This document shows positions 15,267 through 23,430 of a DNA stretch of 64,000 bases, one piece after another. The notes under the pieces were generated by a model. The model saw nothing but the letters and a program-made list of their open reading frames with translations. It ran no database searches and was not told the DNA's origin. Source of the DNA: Bacillota bacterium (GTDB lineage: Bacteria > Bacillota > Bacilli > Paenibacillales > Paenibacillaceae); assembly GCA_023460795.1 (NCBI GenBank), contig JAEWPC010000047.1, positions 1 through 64,000 on the forward strand. The letters are read 5' to 3'. How positions within the stretch are numbered: the stretch's first letter is position 1; every line of letters begins with the position of its first letter. Position numbers and translations under genes: made by a program.

Positions 15267-16841
15267 CTAACTCTTCTTCCCCTTTTTAACCATCTGCGCT
15301 TCTCTATATTCGCTCGGCGTTCGACCGGTGTGCTTCTTGAACATCTGTCCGAAATACTTCGTGTCCTCGTAGCCGACCATGGCCGCCACCTCGCTCACCT
15401 TGGCAGGCGACGACGCGAGCAGCTCGGACGCGCGCTGCATCTTCTTGCGAGTCACGAAGTCCAAGAACTTGACTCCGGTCTCTCTCTTGAACAGATCGCT
15501 AAGGTGATTCGGATGAAGATGCACGTAATCCGCTACCTGCTGCAAGCCGAGATTCAGTCCCCAATTCTCTTCGATATAAGCGATCGCCTTCTGTACGTGC
15601 GATCTTCTGCCATCGGAAATTCGATGATGATAGAGCTTCATGAGGCCGTACAGATGCTGGAACAATTGATCCTCGGGTATGCTGGCTGCATCCATGAGGA
15701 ACGGAGCAAGGGGTTCTTCCATTGCGCCGGATTTGCCCGTCGCGTGCAGTACCCGTTCCAGCCAGCGGTGTGCCGCTATGGCGGCCGACCGCACGGAAGC
15801 CTCCAGGGATACCGGCGTTACTTCCGGGTCCTCTCGCAATTCCCGAAGGAATCGCACGACCCACGCTTTCAGCCGAATCGGATCGTCCTCCATCAAGATG
15901 GCGCTCAGTTCCTTCTCCTCGTCGATCGAGCATAGCGTCTTGCCGCCTTTGCGATGGGCGATATCCGCATATTCCCATTGAGGCTGCGAGAGCAGGAGCT
16001 TATACTGTCCGGCTTCGACCGCCGACAGCCACGATTCATGCAGCAGGCTCCAATCCCGGACGGATTTTCCGCCTACTACCGTTAGCTTGCATTTGAGCAG
16101 ATGCTCGATTTTGCCATAGATCGAGCGTCGTTGCTGCTTGCCCATTACATCCATCACGGCAGGCAAAGCGACGATAATCGATTGTTGATGCACGAGACTC
16201 ACGCACGGCAGCAAATCTCCGATCATATTGTCTACCGCGAACCGGAGCAAGTCTCGATCTCCTTCGGATTCCCCCCAGCCCTCGGCAAGGATGATGATCG
16301 TCTGCCAATCTCCTGCTGTGCCTGTCTTTGCTGCTATTGTCATACACACGGATTGCATGTAACGATCGTCGTCCTCGTTGTCGGTAGCGCCGTCTACGAT
16401 CCAACGAACGAATCGGCGGCTTCTCTCTTCCCGGTATCTGACGATGTCCCTGCTTTGCGATTCCTTCCGCTCCTCCACGCGCTGTTTCGCCTTCAGTACG
16501 GTGCGGATAATCTCCTCCGGCCGGGACGTCTTCAGCAGATAATCGCTCACTTGCTGGCGCAGCGCTTGCTGCACGTAGTGAAAATCGTCGTAACCGGTCA
16601 GAATGATCACTTCCAAATTCGGAAGAGTCGCTCGTGCCTCTTCCGCAAGCTCCAGCCCCGTTCTTCCGGTCATCCGGATATCGGTGAGCAGGATGTCCGG
16701 TCGTTCATGACCGATCCTTCCGAGCGCCTCTTCCGCCGATTCCGCCGGAGGAAGAAGCTCAAGCCCGAGCTCCTGCCATTTGATCACTTCCGCCAACCCC
16801 GTCCGTATGATAACCTCGTCATCCGCGATCATGATTTTCAT
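15267..16841 (-). CDS. YesN-type response regulator, receiver plus AraC HTH
   Basis: The 524-residue protein has an N-terminal receiver (IMIADDEVIIRTGLAEVIKW, acceptor Asp in DILLTDIRMTGRTGLEL, K in DYLLKTSRP). About 280 residues of linker precede a C-terminal AraC double HTH (VQKAIAYIEENWGLNLGLQQ, HPNHLSDLFKRETGVKFLDF, VAAMVGYEDTKYFGQMFKKH). Such proteins activate neighbouring carbohydrate ABC transporter genes. GGAGG is six bases from ATG 16841. The start lies within the last 23 bases of the kinase gene upstream, so the pair is translationally coupled and is the distal part of the sugar uptake operon. Confidence 0.92.
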   Translation of the reverse strand: MKIMIADDEVIIRTGLAEVIKWQELGLELLPPAESAEEALGRIGHERPDILLTDIRMTGRTGLELAEEARATLPNLEVIILTGYDDFHYVQQALRQQVSDYLLKTSRPEEIIRTVLKAKQRVEERKESQSRDIVRYREERSRRFVRWIVDGATDNEDDDRYMQSVCMTIAAKTGTAGDWQTIIILAEGWGESEGDRDLLRFAVDNMIGDLLPCVSLVHQQSIIVALPAVMDVMGKQQRRSIYGKIEHLLKCKLTVVGGKSVRDWSLLHESWLSAVEAGQYKLLLSQPQWEYADIAHRKGGKTLCSIDEEKELSAILMEDDPIRLKAWVVRFLRELREDPEVTPVSLEASVRSAAIAAHRWLERVLHATGKSGAMEEPLAPFLMDAASIPEDQLFQHLYGLMKLYHHRISDGRRSHVQKAIAYIEENWGLNLGLQQVADYVHLHPNHLSDLFKRETGVKFLDFVTRKKMQRASELLASSPAKVSEVAAMVGYEDTKYFGQMFKKHTGRTPSEYREAQMVKKGKKS

Positions 16842-18591
16842 AGGATTCCTCCAAGCCAGGTATGGAAAAAGAGATGCGAGTGCCGGCGTTCGGCTTGCTT
16901 TCGATTACGAGACAGGCGTCTTGGCCATAGTGGAGACGCAGTCTTTCGTTCACGTTGCGAAGCCCGTAGCTGGCGCCGGGACCGGGAGTTAGATCGGTCC
17001 GTTCCAGGTTATCCAGTACTTGAGCCAGTCGTTCATCGGTCATCCCGACGCCGTCGTCGACGACGAGGAAGTGGATTGTGCCGCCTTCCTGATGGATGCA
17101 TACCGCGATTTTACCTTTGCCCGCTTTCTTCTGAATGCCGTGAATCATCGAGTTCTCCAAGAGCGGCTGCAAGAGCAGCTTCAGCATCATGCGGTTCATA
17201 ACGCCGGGATCGATGACGTAATCGACTTCGAATTTGTCCGGGAATCGAATCGATTGAATGTCGACATAGTTGCGGATATGGGCGAGCTCCTGTTGAACCG
17301 TGCAATAGTCGTTGCCTTTATTCAGGCTGAATTGCAGGAAGTCGCTAAGCGCTCCGACCATGTCCGCGATCCGTTTCTTATCGGCCATCAGAGCCATCCA
17401 GTGGATGGAAGATAACGTGTTGTACAGAAAATGAGGATTGATCTGAGCCTGCAAGGCGCGCATATCGGCTTCCTTCTTGCGGGTTTCGTCGCGAATCAGC
17501 TGCTGTTTCAATTGCTCGATGTGCATGCCCAGCAGGTTGTAGCTCTCTCCTAATCGCCCGATTTCATCGCGCGAAGAAGCGTGATACAGCGGCATTGGGC
17601 CGTTCGGATTCACCTTCGTCAACAGCCGGGTAAGAATCGTGAGCGGATTGGTGACTCTTCGGATGACGAAAAGAACGAGTCCCCCCGTAATGACGATCAT
17701 AACAAGGACGGCAATGGCCGTGAGTTGAAGAATGTAGCGGTTCTGGGAGCTGTATAAGTCGTACGGAATCGTTCCGGCGAACGTCCATCCGGTTGAAGGT
17801 TGGTGGTAATAGAGCACCGTTCTCTTCTCTCGCCCTTCGCCGAATACCGTTTCTCCGTGGGAGCCGTTCATCATCCGCTTCGTTACTCCTGGGAAAAGCT
17901 CATCGAACGGCTGGGAAAGCCAGCTCTTCTCGGTGGACGATAGCACGATGCCGCGCTCGTTGATTAGCGCTACTTCGCCGCCCTCGCCTAGGCTCGGCTC
18001 TGACCAATATTCGGAGATGACGGGTTCGTCTACGCTGATCACGAGCCATCCTAGGTTCTCGTAAGTAAACACGCTGCGAAGCGGACGAACGAAAGAGATC
18101 ACCTGGCGCTCGCCCGAGAAGTTCGTGATTTTATATAAGCCGGTCCAAGTCTTCTCCTTCACTTCGTAGAGATCGATTTGTTCGTCCATATTGGAGGCAT
18201 AGACGGTCGTATTCGAGAGAGGCGCGGTTTCGAACTTCCCGGGATAGATCGTAATATTCGAGATATAAGGCTTCGAGCTGGACAAATTCATAATGAATTC
18301 GAGTACTCGGGTTCTCGTCTGCTCGTCTTCCGCGGAATGGCTTAAGTATTGCTGGATATCGCGATCGCCGATCAGAATGAGGGATATGTTCTCGATGTCG
18401 CTGACGATGAAGCTCATCTTGCCTTCCATCTGTTCAAGAGTGTCAATTCCCGATTGCTTCGTCTTCTCCTCGGTAATTCTCGAAGAGATCAAGTAAGTGA
18501 ACGCCCCGAGCGACAGCAAAGGAACGAGCGTGGAAATCAAGATGATGAGCGACAGCTTGCGTCTGAGCGAATGGCCGATCCACTTCTTCAT
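16819..18591 (-). CDS. YesM-type sensor histidine kinase
   Basis: The 590-residue membrane kinase has an N-terminal helix (KLSLIILISTLVPLLSLGAF), an extracellular dCache-like sensor (about residues 40-290), a second helix (ILQLTAIAVLVMIVITGGLV) and a HAMP segment. A LytS/YesM His_kinase domain follows (ALQAQINPHFLYNTLSSIHW, with the phosphorylated His in NPHF), then HATPase_c (VDDGVGM, GASYGLRNVNERLRLHYG). It probably senses a sugar-loaded binding protein and phosphorylates the YesN protein encoded after it. GGGGGA is six bases from ATG 18591. Confidence 0.92.
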   Translation of the reverse strand: MKKWIGHSLRRKLSLIILISTLVPLLSLGAFTYLISSRITEEKTKQSGIDTLEQMEGKMSFIVSDIENISLILIGDRDIQQYLSHSAEDEQTRTRVLEFIMNLSSSKPYISNITIYPGKFETAPLSNTTVYASNMDEQIDLYEVKEKTWTGLYKITNFSGERQVISFVRPLRSVFTYENLGWLVISVDEPVISEYWSEPSLGEGGEVALINERGIVLSSTEKSWLSQPFDELFPGVTKRMMNGSHGETVFGEGREKRTVLYYHQPSTGWTFAGTIPYDLYSSQNRYILQLTAIAVLVMIVITGGLVLFVIRRVTNPLTILTRLLTKVNPNGPMPLYHASSRDEIGRLGESYNLLGMHIEQLKQQLIRDETRKKEADMRALQAQINPHFLYNTLSSIHWMALMADKKRIADMVGALSDFLQFSLNKGNDYCTVQQELAHIRNYVDIQSIRFPDKFEVDYVIDPGVMNRMMLKLLLQPLLENSMIHGIQKKAGKGKIAVCIHQEGGTIHFLVVDDGVGMTDERLAQVLDNLERTDLTPGPGASYGLRNVNERLRLHYGQDACLVIESKPNAGTRISFSIPGLEESYENHDRG

Positions 18592-18610
18592 AGAGGGTCC
18601 CCCGGTGTCG

Positions 18611-19936
18611 TTATCCGTTGTTTACGGCCGCCGCTTGCGCTCGCTGGATCTTGCGGGCTGCGTCTTCCGGACTGCCGCCCGACAGCAGCTCCTGAATGCT
18701 GTTGTTCACCACTTCCGCCGCGGCCGAGCTTAGCGATATGTCGTACACCGGATGGATGTCCAGCCCGGCAATCAATTGATCAAGTTCGATGAACAGCGGA
18801 TGCGCGATGGTCGGATCGGGCTCGATATTGTAGCTGACGAGCGTGCTGCTATCGAGCGTCGCCTTCTGACCTTCGGGTCCGGATAACGCGTATAGAAGGT
18901 CTAACGCCGCCTCCTTCTTCGCTCCGGTCAGCTTCTTGTTGACGCCAAGACCCGTACCGACGACGCCGGACGTCGATCTCTCTTCGCCTTTGCCTCCTTC
19001 GATCGGCGGCAGGATCGTGACATGCGTATGATCGAGCACCTCTTGCGGCGCGTTGTTCACGATATTGGATACGGCCCAGCCTCCGTTGATGAACATGGCC
19101 GCTTTGCCTTCGAAGTACAGCTTCATCATCTGATTGTCGTCGATGCTGTTAAAACCGGTTTGAAACGCATGCGCCTGCGCTAATTGCTGTAATTTCGAGA
19201 GCGCTTCTATGAACACGGGGTCTTCGAACGACGCTCCGGTTTGGTTAACGGCATTAAGGAACCACTCCGTACCGGTCACGCGGTTCGCAATCGTGCTGAA
19301 GATGGTCGATTGGGCTACCCAATTGGCTTTATTGCCGAGCGCGATCGGAATGATCTCGTTGCGGTTGAAGACGTCGACGGCGATCAACAATTCATCCCAT
19401 GTTGTCGGTACCTTCACTGCATAACGGTCGAATAGCTCTTGGTTGTAGTAAATGAGCGAGGTGGGAGCTAAGTTCATCGGAACCGTATAGATTCTGCCGT
19501 TCACCGTAAAGTCGTCGAAGGCGTGAGGGATGAACCCGTTCTTCCACTCCGGGCGGCTGTTCAGGAAGTCGTCGATCGGCTGGATCAAGTCTCCTCGCAC
19601 GAAGTCGCCCGTCATCGCGTACGGCCACATGACGAACAAGTCGGGCATTTCGTCCGCCGCCGCGAGCGTGCGGATTTTGGATTTGAGACTGTCCGTCGCC
19701 AGACCCTCTTCCTCTAGGATGACGTTCGGGTGCGATGCTCTGAACTCCTCCATAATCCGGCGGTAGGCGATGGCTTTGCCGTCTTGGATCGTCCAGTTAT
19801 GCATAATCGTAAGCGTGATTCGATCATCTGATTTAAATTCAGCGGCAGACTCGCCGATTCGCGGCCCGATTCCGCAGCCCGTTAAGGTCGCGGCGAGCAG
19901 AAGCAAGGCCAGGAGAGCTGTTGCATGCGTTCTCAT
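18611..19936 (-). CDS. ABC transporter extracellular solute-binding lipoprotein (second of two)
   Basis: The 441-residue protein has a lipoprotein signal (ALLALLLLAATLTGCG, acylated Cys in LTGC). The body is a family 1 solute-binding fold (ITLTIMHNWTIQDGKAIAYR, LYFEGKAAMFINGGWAVSNI). The start at 19936 is set by GGGAGG seven bases upstream; an ATG five codons earlier coincides with that site. It lies between the transporter genes and yesMN and may be the periplasm-side partner that signals to YesM, or an alternative specificity subunit. It differs clearly from the other binding protein at 20084-21442. Confidence 0.9.
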   Translation of the reverse strand: MRTHATALLALLLLAATLTGCGIGPRIGESAAEFKSDDRITLTIMHNWTIQDGKAIAYRRIMEEFRASHPNVILEEEGLATDSLKSKIRTLAAADEMPDLFVMWPYAMTGDFVRGDLIQPIDDFLNSRPEWKNGFIPHAFDDFTVNGRIYTVPMNLAPTSLIYYNQELFDRYAVKVPTTWDELLIAVDVFNRNEIIPIALGNKANWVAQSTIFSTIANRVTGTEWFLNAVNQTGASFEDPVFIEALSKLQQLAQAHAFQTGFNSIDDNQMMKLYFEGKAAMFINGGWAVSNIVNNAPQEVLDHTHVTILPPIEGGKGEERSTSGVVGTGLGVNKKLTGAKKEAALDLLYALSGPEGQKATLDSSTLVSYNIEPDPTIAHPLFIELDQLIAGLDIHPVYDISLSSAAAEVVNNSIQELLSGGSPEDAARKIQRAQAAAVNNG

Positions 19937-20028
19937 CCGCGATCCTCCCATTTCCTAATCTGGTAGCACTATCCCTAGCATAAACTATTTTTACCGCAAC
20001 TTGGTAGATTGACTTTATTTCAAAGACG

Positions 20029-20066
20029 GAGAGACGCCTGTTTCCGGATCGAAACCAGGCGCTCCC
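20029..20066. other. Intergenic stem-loop between the two binding-protein genes
   Basis: GCCTG-TTTC, loop CGGATC, GAAA-C-CAGGC forms a hairpin with one bulge between the two solute-binding protein genes. There is no strong T-run, so it may lower downstream expression or stabilise upstream mRNA and not fully terminate transcription. Confidence 0.4.
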
Positions 20067-20083
20067 CGTAATGGATTGATCGA

Positions 20084-21442
20084 TTATTTCGTTTTGGCCG
20101 CGATATCCTGCCCGAGCTTGTTCAGCTTATCGTACGCATCCTCGATGCTCGTTTTGCCGAACATGACGCCTTCCATCGTCGCTTTGTAGGTGTCCACCCA
20201 CTCCGTGTAACCGGCAGCGATCGGATAGAATGGCAGCGCTTTGTCGACGGAGATGTCGTACACTTTCTTGCCGAGCTTATCCTTCTGCTCGAGATTCGGC
20301 TCAAGCGCCTTGTAGATATCCGGATTGATCGGAATACCGCGCGTTAATCCGAGCGCTTCGCCTGCTTGCGGGTCGGTGATGAACCACTTCACGAACGCTT
20401 TGGCTTGATCCTTGTTCTTCGAATGCGTGCTGACGGACAGGAAGATCGTGGACTGCGCCCAACCGCCGCCGGCGGAACCGACCGGAATGTTGACGACGTC
20501 GACCTTGCCGGGCATCAGCCCTTCGAGCGCTCCGACGGAACCCGTCGTTGCGCCGCGAGTCATGACGACGCCGGATGCCATCGGGTCCCCGGCCGGATCG
20601 TTCTCCAAGAAAGCCGTCTGTTGATCTGCCGGAGGAACGGCCTTTGCCGCTCTCAGATCGGCTAACGCGCTATGGTATTTGATGAACAGGTCTTTGTCGA
20701 AGTTGAACGTCTTACCTCCGTCGGTCATCAGCGGTTTGCCGCCGTTGCCGGTCTGGTACCACTGATACCAGTCCCACAGATTGGCCGTATCGTTGATGGC
20801 GTACTTGCCTTCCGGAAGCTTCGCCTTGGCGCTCTTGCCCCATTCGAAGTACTGGTCCCACGTCCAATCCTTCTGCGGAAGGTCGACGCCGGCGGCTTCG
20901 AGCTCCGCTTTGTTGAAAGCGACGCCTTGCGCGTTCTGGCTGAGCGGAATGCCGTACAGCTTGCCGTCGATCTTCAGGTTCTCGACCACCGCCGGGTCTA
21001 CGAGTCCGGTCAGATCAATATCGGACAAGTCCTCTAGCAACCCTTTGGACACGTATTCTTGAATATAAGCGGCATCCATCTGCAGCACGTCCGTCATCGA
21101 CTTGGACGCGGCTAGCGTCGGCAGCTTCTGCCAGAAAGCATCCCACGCTAGATATTCAGGCTTGAACGTCGCGCCCGGATGTTGCTGGGAGTAGATATCA
21201 AGCGCCTTCAGCGTCGCTTCGTGGCGAGCGTCCGGCCCCCACCACATGATGCTCAGTTCCACGGGCTTCGCGTCCGAGGATGGCGCTGCGGATTCGCTCG
21301 CCTTAGGCGTGCTGCTGGAAGCCGGCGCGGAGCTTTCGCCGGCCTTGTCATTGTTGTTGTTGTTGTTGCCGCCGCATGCGGTCAGTGCGACCATCAGTAC
21401 GAGCGCCAGAATGGCTAAACCTTGGAACCTGAATCGTTTCAT
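20084..21442 (-). CDS. ABC transporter sugar-binding lipoprotein
   Basis: The 452-residue binding protein has a lipobox (LVLMVALTACGG). A low-complexity linker follows: six consecutive Asn, then Ser/Ala/Pro-rich sequence to about residue 55. The body is a family 1 solute-binding fold (VELSIMWWGPDARHEATLKA, LEDLSDIDLTGLVD, SVSTHSKNKDQAKAFVKWFI). The Asn run is encoded by a repeated AAC/AAT trinucleotide tract that could vary by slippage. ATG 21442 follows a purine-rich AAAGGGGAAAAGAGA. It sits 40 bases after the MalG-like permease gene. Carbohydrate is the expected ligand but no sugar can be named. Confidence 0.9.
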   Translation of the reverse strand: MKRFRFQGLAILALVLMVALTACGGNNNNNNDKAGESSAPASSSTPKASESAAPSSDAKPVELSIMWWGPDARHEATLKALDIYSQQHPGATFKPEYLAWDAFWQKLPTLAASKSMTDVLQMDAAYIQEYVSKGLLEDLSDIDLTGLVDPAVVENLKIDGKLYGIPLSQNAQGVAFNKAELEAAGVDLPQKDWTWDQYFEWGKSAKAKLPEGKYAINDTANLWDWYQWYQTGNGGKPLMTDGGKTFNFDKDLFIKYHSALADLRAAKAVPPADQQTAFLENDPAGDPMASGVVMTRGATTGSVGALEGLMPGKVDVVNIPVGSAGGGWAQSTIFLSVSTHSKNKDQAKAFVKWFITDPQAGEALGLTRGIPINPDIYKALEPNLEQKDKLGKKVYDISVDKALPFYPIAAGYTEWVDTYKATMEGVMFGKTSIEDAYDKLNKLGQDIAAKTK

Positions 21443-21481
21443 GGATCTCTTTTCCCCTTTCATAATGGACAATCGTACTGC

Positions 21482-22315
21482 CTAACCTTTAATGCCTGTA
21501 GTTGCAATCCCCTCGACGAAATGTTTTTGCGCGAGGAAGAATATGACCGCTGACGGTAGGACGGACAGGAGCGCCATGGCGAGCATCTGCCCCCATTGCA
21601 CTTCGAACTGGTCGATGAACATCCGGAGCGCTAGACCGACGGTGAATTTATCGACCGAGCTCAAGTACAGCACTTGCGAGAAGAAGTCGTCCCAGCTCCA
21701 GATGAAGGTGAAGATCGCGACCGTTACGAGAGCGGGTTTAATTAACGGGAATATGATTCGTAGGAAAATGCCGTACACCGACGCCCCGTCGATCGTGGCC
21801 GCTTCGTCCAAGTCCTTCGGGATGCCGCGGATAAATTGGACCAATAGGAAAATGAAGACCGCGCCGCCGCCGAAAAAGTGAGGCAGAATCAACGGAACGT
21901 AGCTGTCGGTGAATTCGAGACGGTTGAACATAATGTACTGCGGCACGATCGTCACTTGTCCCGGCAGCATCAAGGTCAGAAGCAGGATGGAAAACCAGAA
22001 GCTTCGAAACTTGAACTTCAGCCGGGCGAACCCGAACGCGACGATAGCGGCCGTCACGACTCCGCCGATGACGTTGCCAAGTTCCATGAGCAGCGTGTTG
22101 GAATAGAAATGCGCGAACGTATGCGGCGACGGCGAGAAATCCCAGCCCGCGGAGTAGTTCTCCCAGATCGGCGTGGAAGGCCAGATCGTCGGCAGGCTCA
22201 TCTCCGGCGCCGTCTTCAGGGATGCTCCAAGCCACCATATGATCGGGTAGACCATAAGCAGCGAGAACGCGATCAGAACCAGATGCCTGGTGAATGGAGG
22301 GCGAAGCGTGTTCAT
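21482..22315 (-). CDS. Carbohydrate ABC transporter permease, MalG type
   Basis: The 277-residue inner-membrane protein has six helices and the EAA loop DLDEAATIDGASVYGIFLRI, which contacts the ATPase. It ends in the short AQKHFVEGIATTGIKG tail typical of MalG/AraQ-like permeases. The ATG overlaps the stop of the MalF-like gene (ATGA). No ATPase gene is in the operon, as is common in Firmicutes that share a general MsmK-type ATPase. Confidence 0.93.
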   Translation of the reverse strand: MNTLRPPFTRHLVLIAFSLLMVYPIIWWLGASLKTAPEMSLPTIWPSTPIWENYSAGWDFSPSPHTFAHFYSNTLLMELGNVIGGVVTAAIVAFGFARLKFKFRSFWFSILLLTLMLPGQVTIVPQYIMFNRLEFTDSYVPLILPHFFGGGAVFIFLLVQFIRGIPKDLDEAATIDGASVYGIFLRIIFPLIKPALVTVAIFTFIWSWDDFFSQVLYLSSVDKFTVGLALRMFIDQFEVQWGQMLAMALLSVLPSAVIFFLAQKHFVEGIATTGIKG

Positions 22316-23259
22316 TTCCTTCCCCCTCCGTCCGTTTCATAGAACACCCAGAATCTCGACACGTAGAAGTTAAGCGCCGTAATAAGCGCAACGATCAAGA
22401 GCAGCACCCAAGCCAATGCTGACGCGTATCCCATCTGGAAATGCTTGAACGCTTTCTCGAACAGGAACAAGGCGTACGTATACGTCGCGTGCATCGGTCC
22501 GCCCCTCGTTACGATGAGCGCCGCGGTGAACATCTGGAACGATCCGATGACGCCGAGCACGAGGTTAAAGAACATGACCGGCGATAACATCGGCAGCGTA
22601 ATATGATAGAATTTGCGCCAGCGGGCCGCACCGTCCACCGACGCGGACTCGTACAGCTCCTGCGGAATTTGCTTCAGTCCGGCGAGGAAGATGACCATCG
22701 TCGAGCCGAACTGCCAGACGTTAAGAAGGATGAGCGTCCAGAGCGCGCTGTCGGGATCGGAGATCCACCCTCTCCCTTCGATGCCGAATACGGCCAGCAC
22801 TTTATTGATGTAGCCGTCGACGCCGAACATGTTCCGCCACAGGATGGAGACCGCGATGCTGCCCCCGATCAAGGATGGAAAATAGACCATCGTCCGGTAC
22901 AAGCTCATCCCCTTCATGCTCTTGCTCAGCAGCTGAGCAACCATGAGGGAGAAGAATAGCTTAAGCGGTACCGACACCAGGACGAACGTGAAGGTGACCC
23001 TCAGCGACTGAACGAAATCCGCGTCGTCGTAGAACATCCGCTTATAGTTATCCAAGCCTGTCCATACCGGACTTGAGAGCAACGAGTAATCCGTGAACGA
23101 TAGGTAGAACGATTGAGCGATCGGCCACAGCGTAAGCAGTAGAAATCCGATCAGCCACGGCGATATGAATATATATCCGTGAAGGTTCGATTCGCCGCTT
23201 TTGCGTTTAAAGCGGAATAACGTCTTTCTAGCGGTTGTTGTAGCGACATTGGTATTCAT
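22312..23259 (-). CDS. Carbohydrate ABC transporter permease, MalF type
   Basis: The 315-residue permease has an N-terminal segment followed by six helices (GYIFISPWLIGFLLLTLWPI at the first). The EAA loop is IPQELYESASVDGAARWRKF, with the conserved G at the expected place. It is the first gene of the six-gene uptake and sensing operon, with GGAG eight bases from ATG 23259. The 170 bases upstream, to the end of the NRPS cluster, must contain the promoter. Confidence 0.93.
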   Translation of the reverse strand: MNTNVATTTARKTLFRFKRKSGESNLHGYIFISPWLIGFLLLTLWPIAQSFYLSFTDYSLLSSPVWTGLDNYKRMFYDDADFVQSLRVTFTFVLVSVPLKLFFSLMVAQLLSKSMKGMSLYRTMVYFPSLIGGSIAVSILWRNMFGVDGYINKVLAVFGIEGRGWISDPDSALWTLILLNVWQFGSTMVIFLAGLKQIPQELYESASVDGAARWRKFYHITLPMLSPVMFFNLVLGVIGSFQMFTAALIVTRGGPMHATYTYALFLFEKAFKHFQMGYASALAWVLLLIVALITALNFYVSRFWVFYETDGGGRK

Positions 23260-23380
23260 GCATCGCGCTCCCTCCCTTGCCTGTTGCGTTGTTCCTGTAC
23301 CTAACTATACGGGCACTCGGTCCGGAGCGAACAGGTGAGAAATCAAGTGCGTAGGGGGGAATAAATCAAGGTTTTGCATA

Positions 23381-23416
23381 ACGAAAGGCGCCTCATCTGA
23401 ATGGGACGCCTTTCGT
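23381..23416 (-). terminator. Stem-loop after the last NRPS gene
   Basis: ACGAAAGGCG and CGCCTTTCGT form a perfect 10-bp stem around a 16-base loop, just after the stop of the terminal NRPS gene. The T-run is short (CCTTTCGTT), so it is a moderate terminator. It marks the left boundary of the biosynthetic cluster. Confidence 0.6.
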
Positions 23417-23430
23417 ATAATGTCTGCGTA

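Noticed and set aside
16101..17201. Plus-strand open frame of 366 codons across yesM/yesN
   Set aside because: It lies opposite two well-conserved genes and translates to low-complexity Arg-rich sequence.
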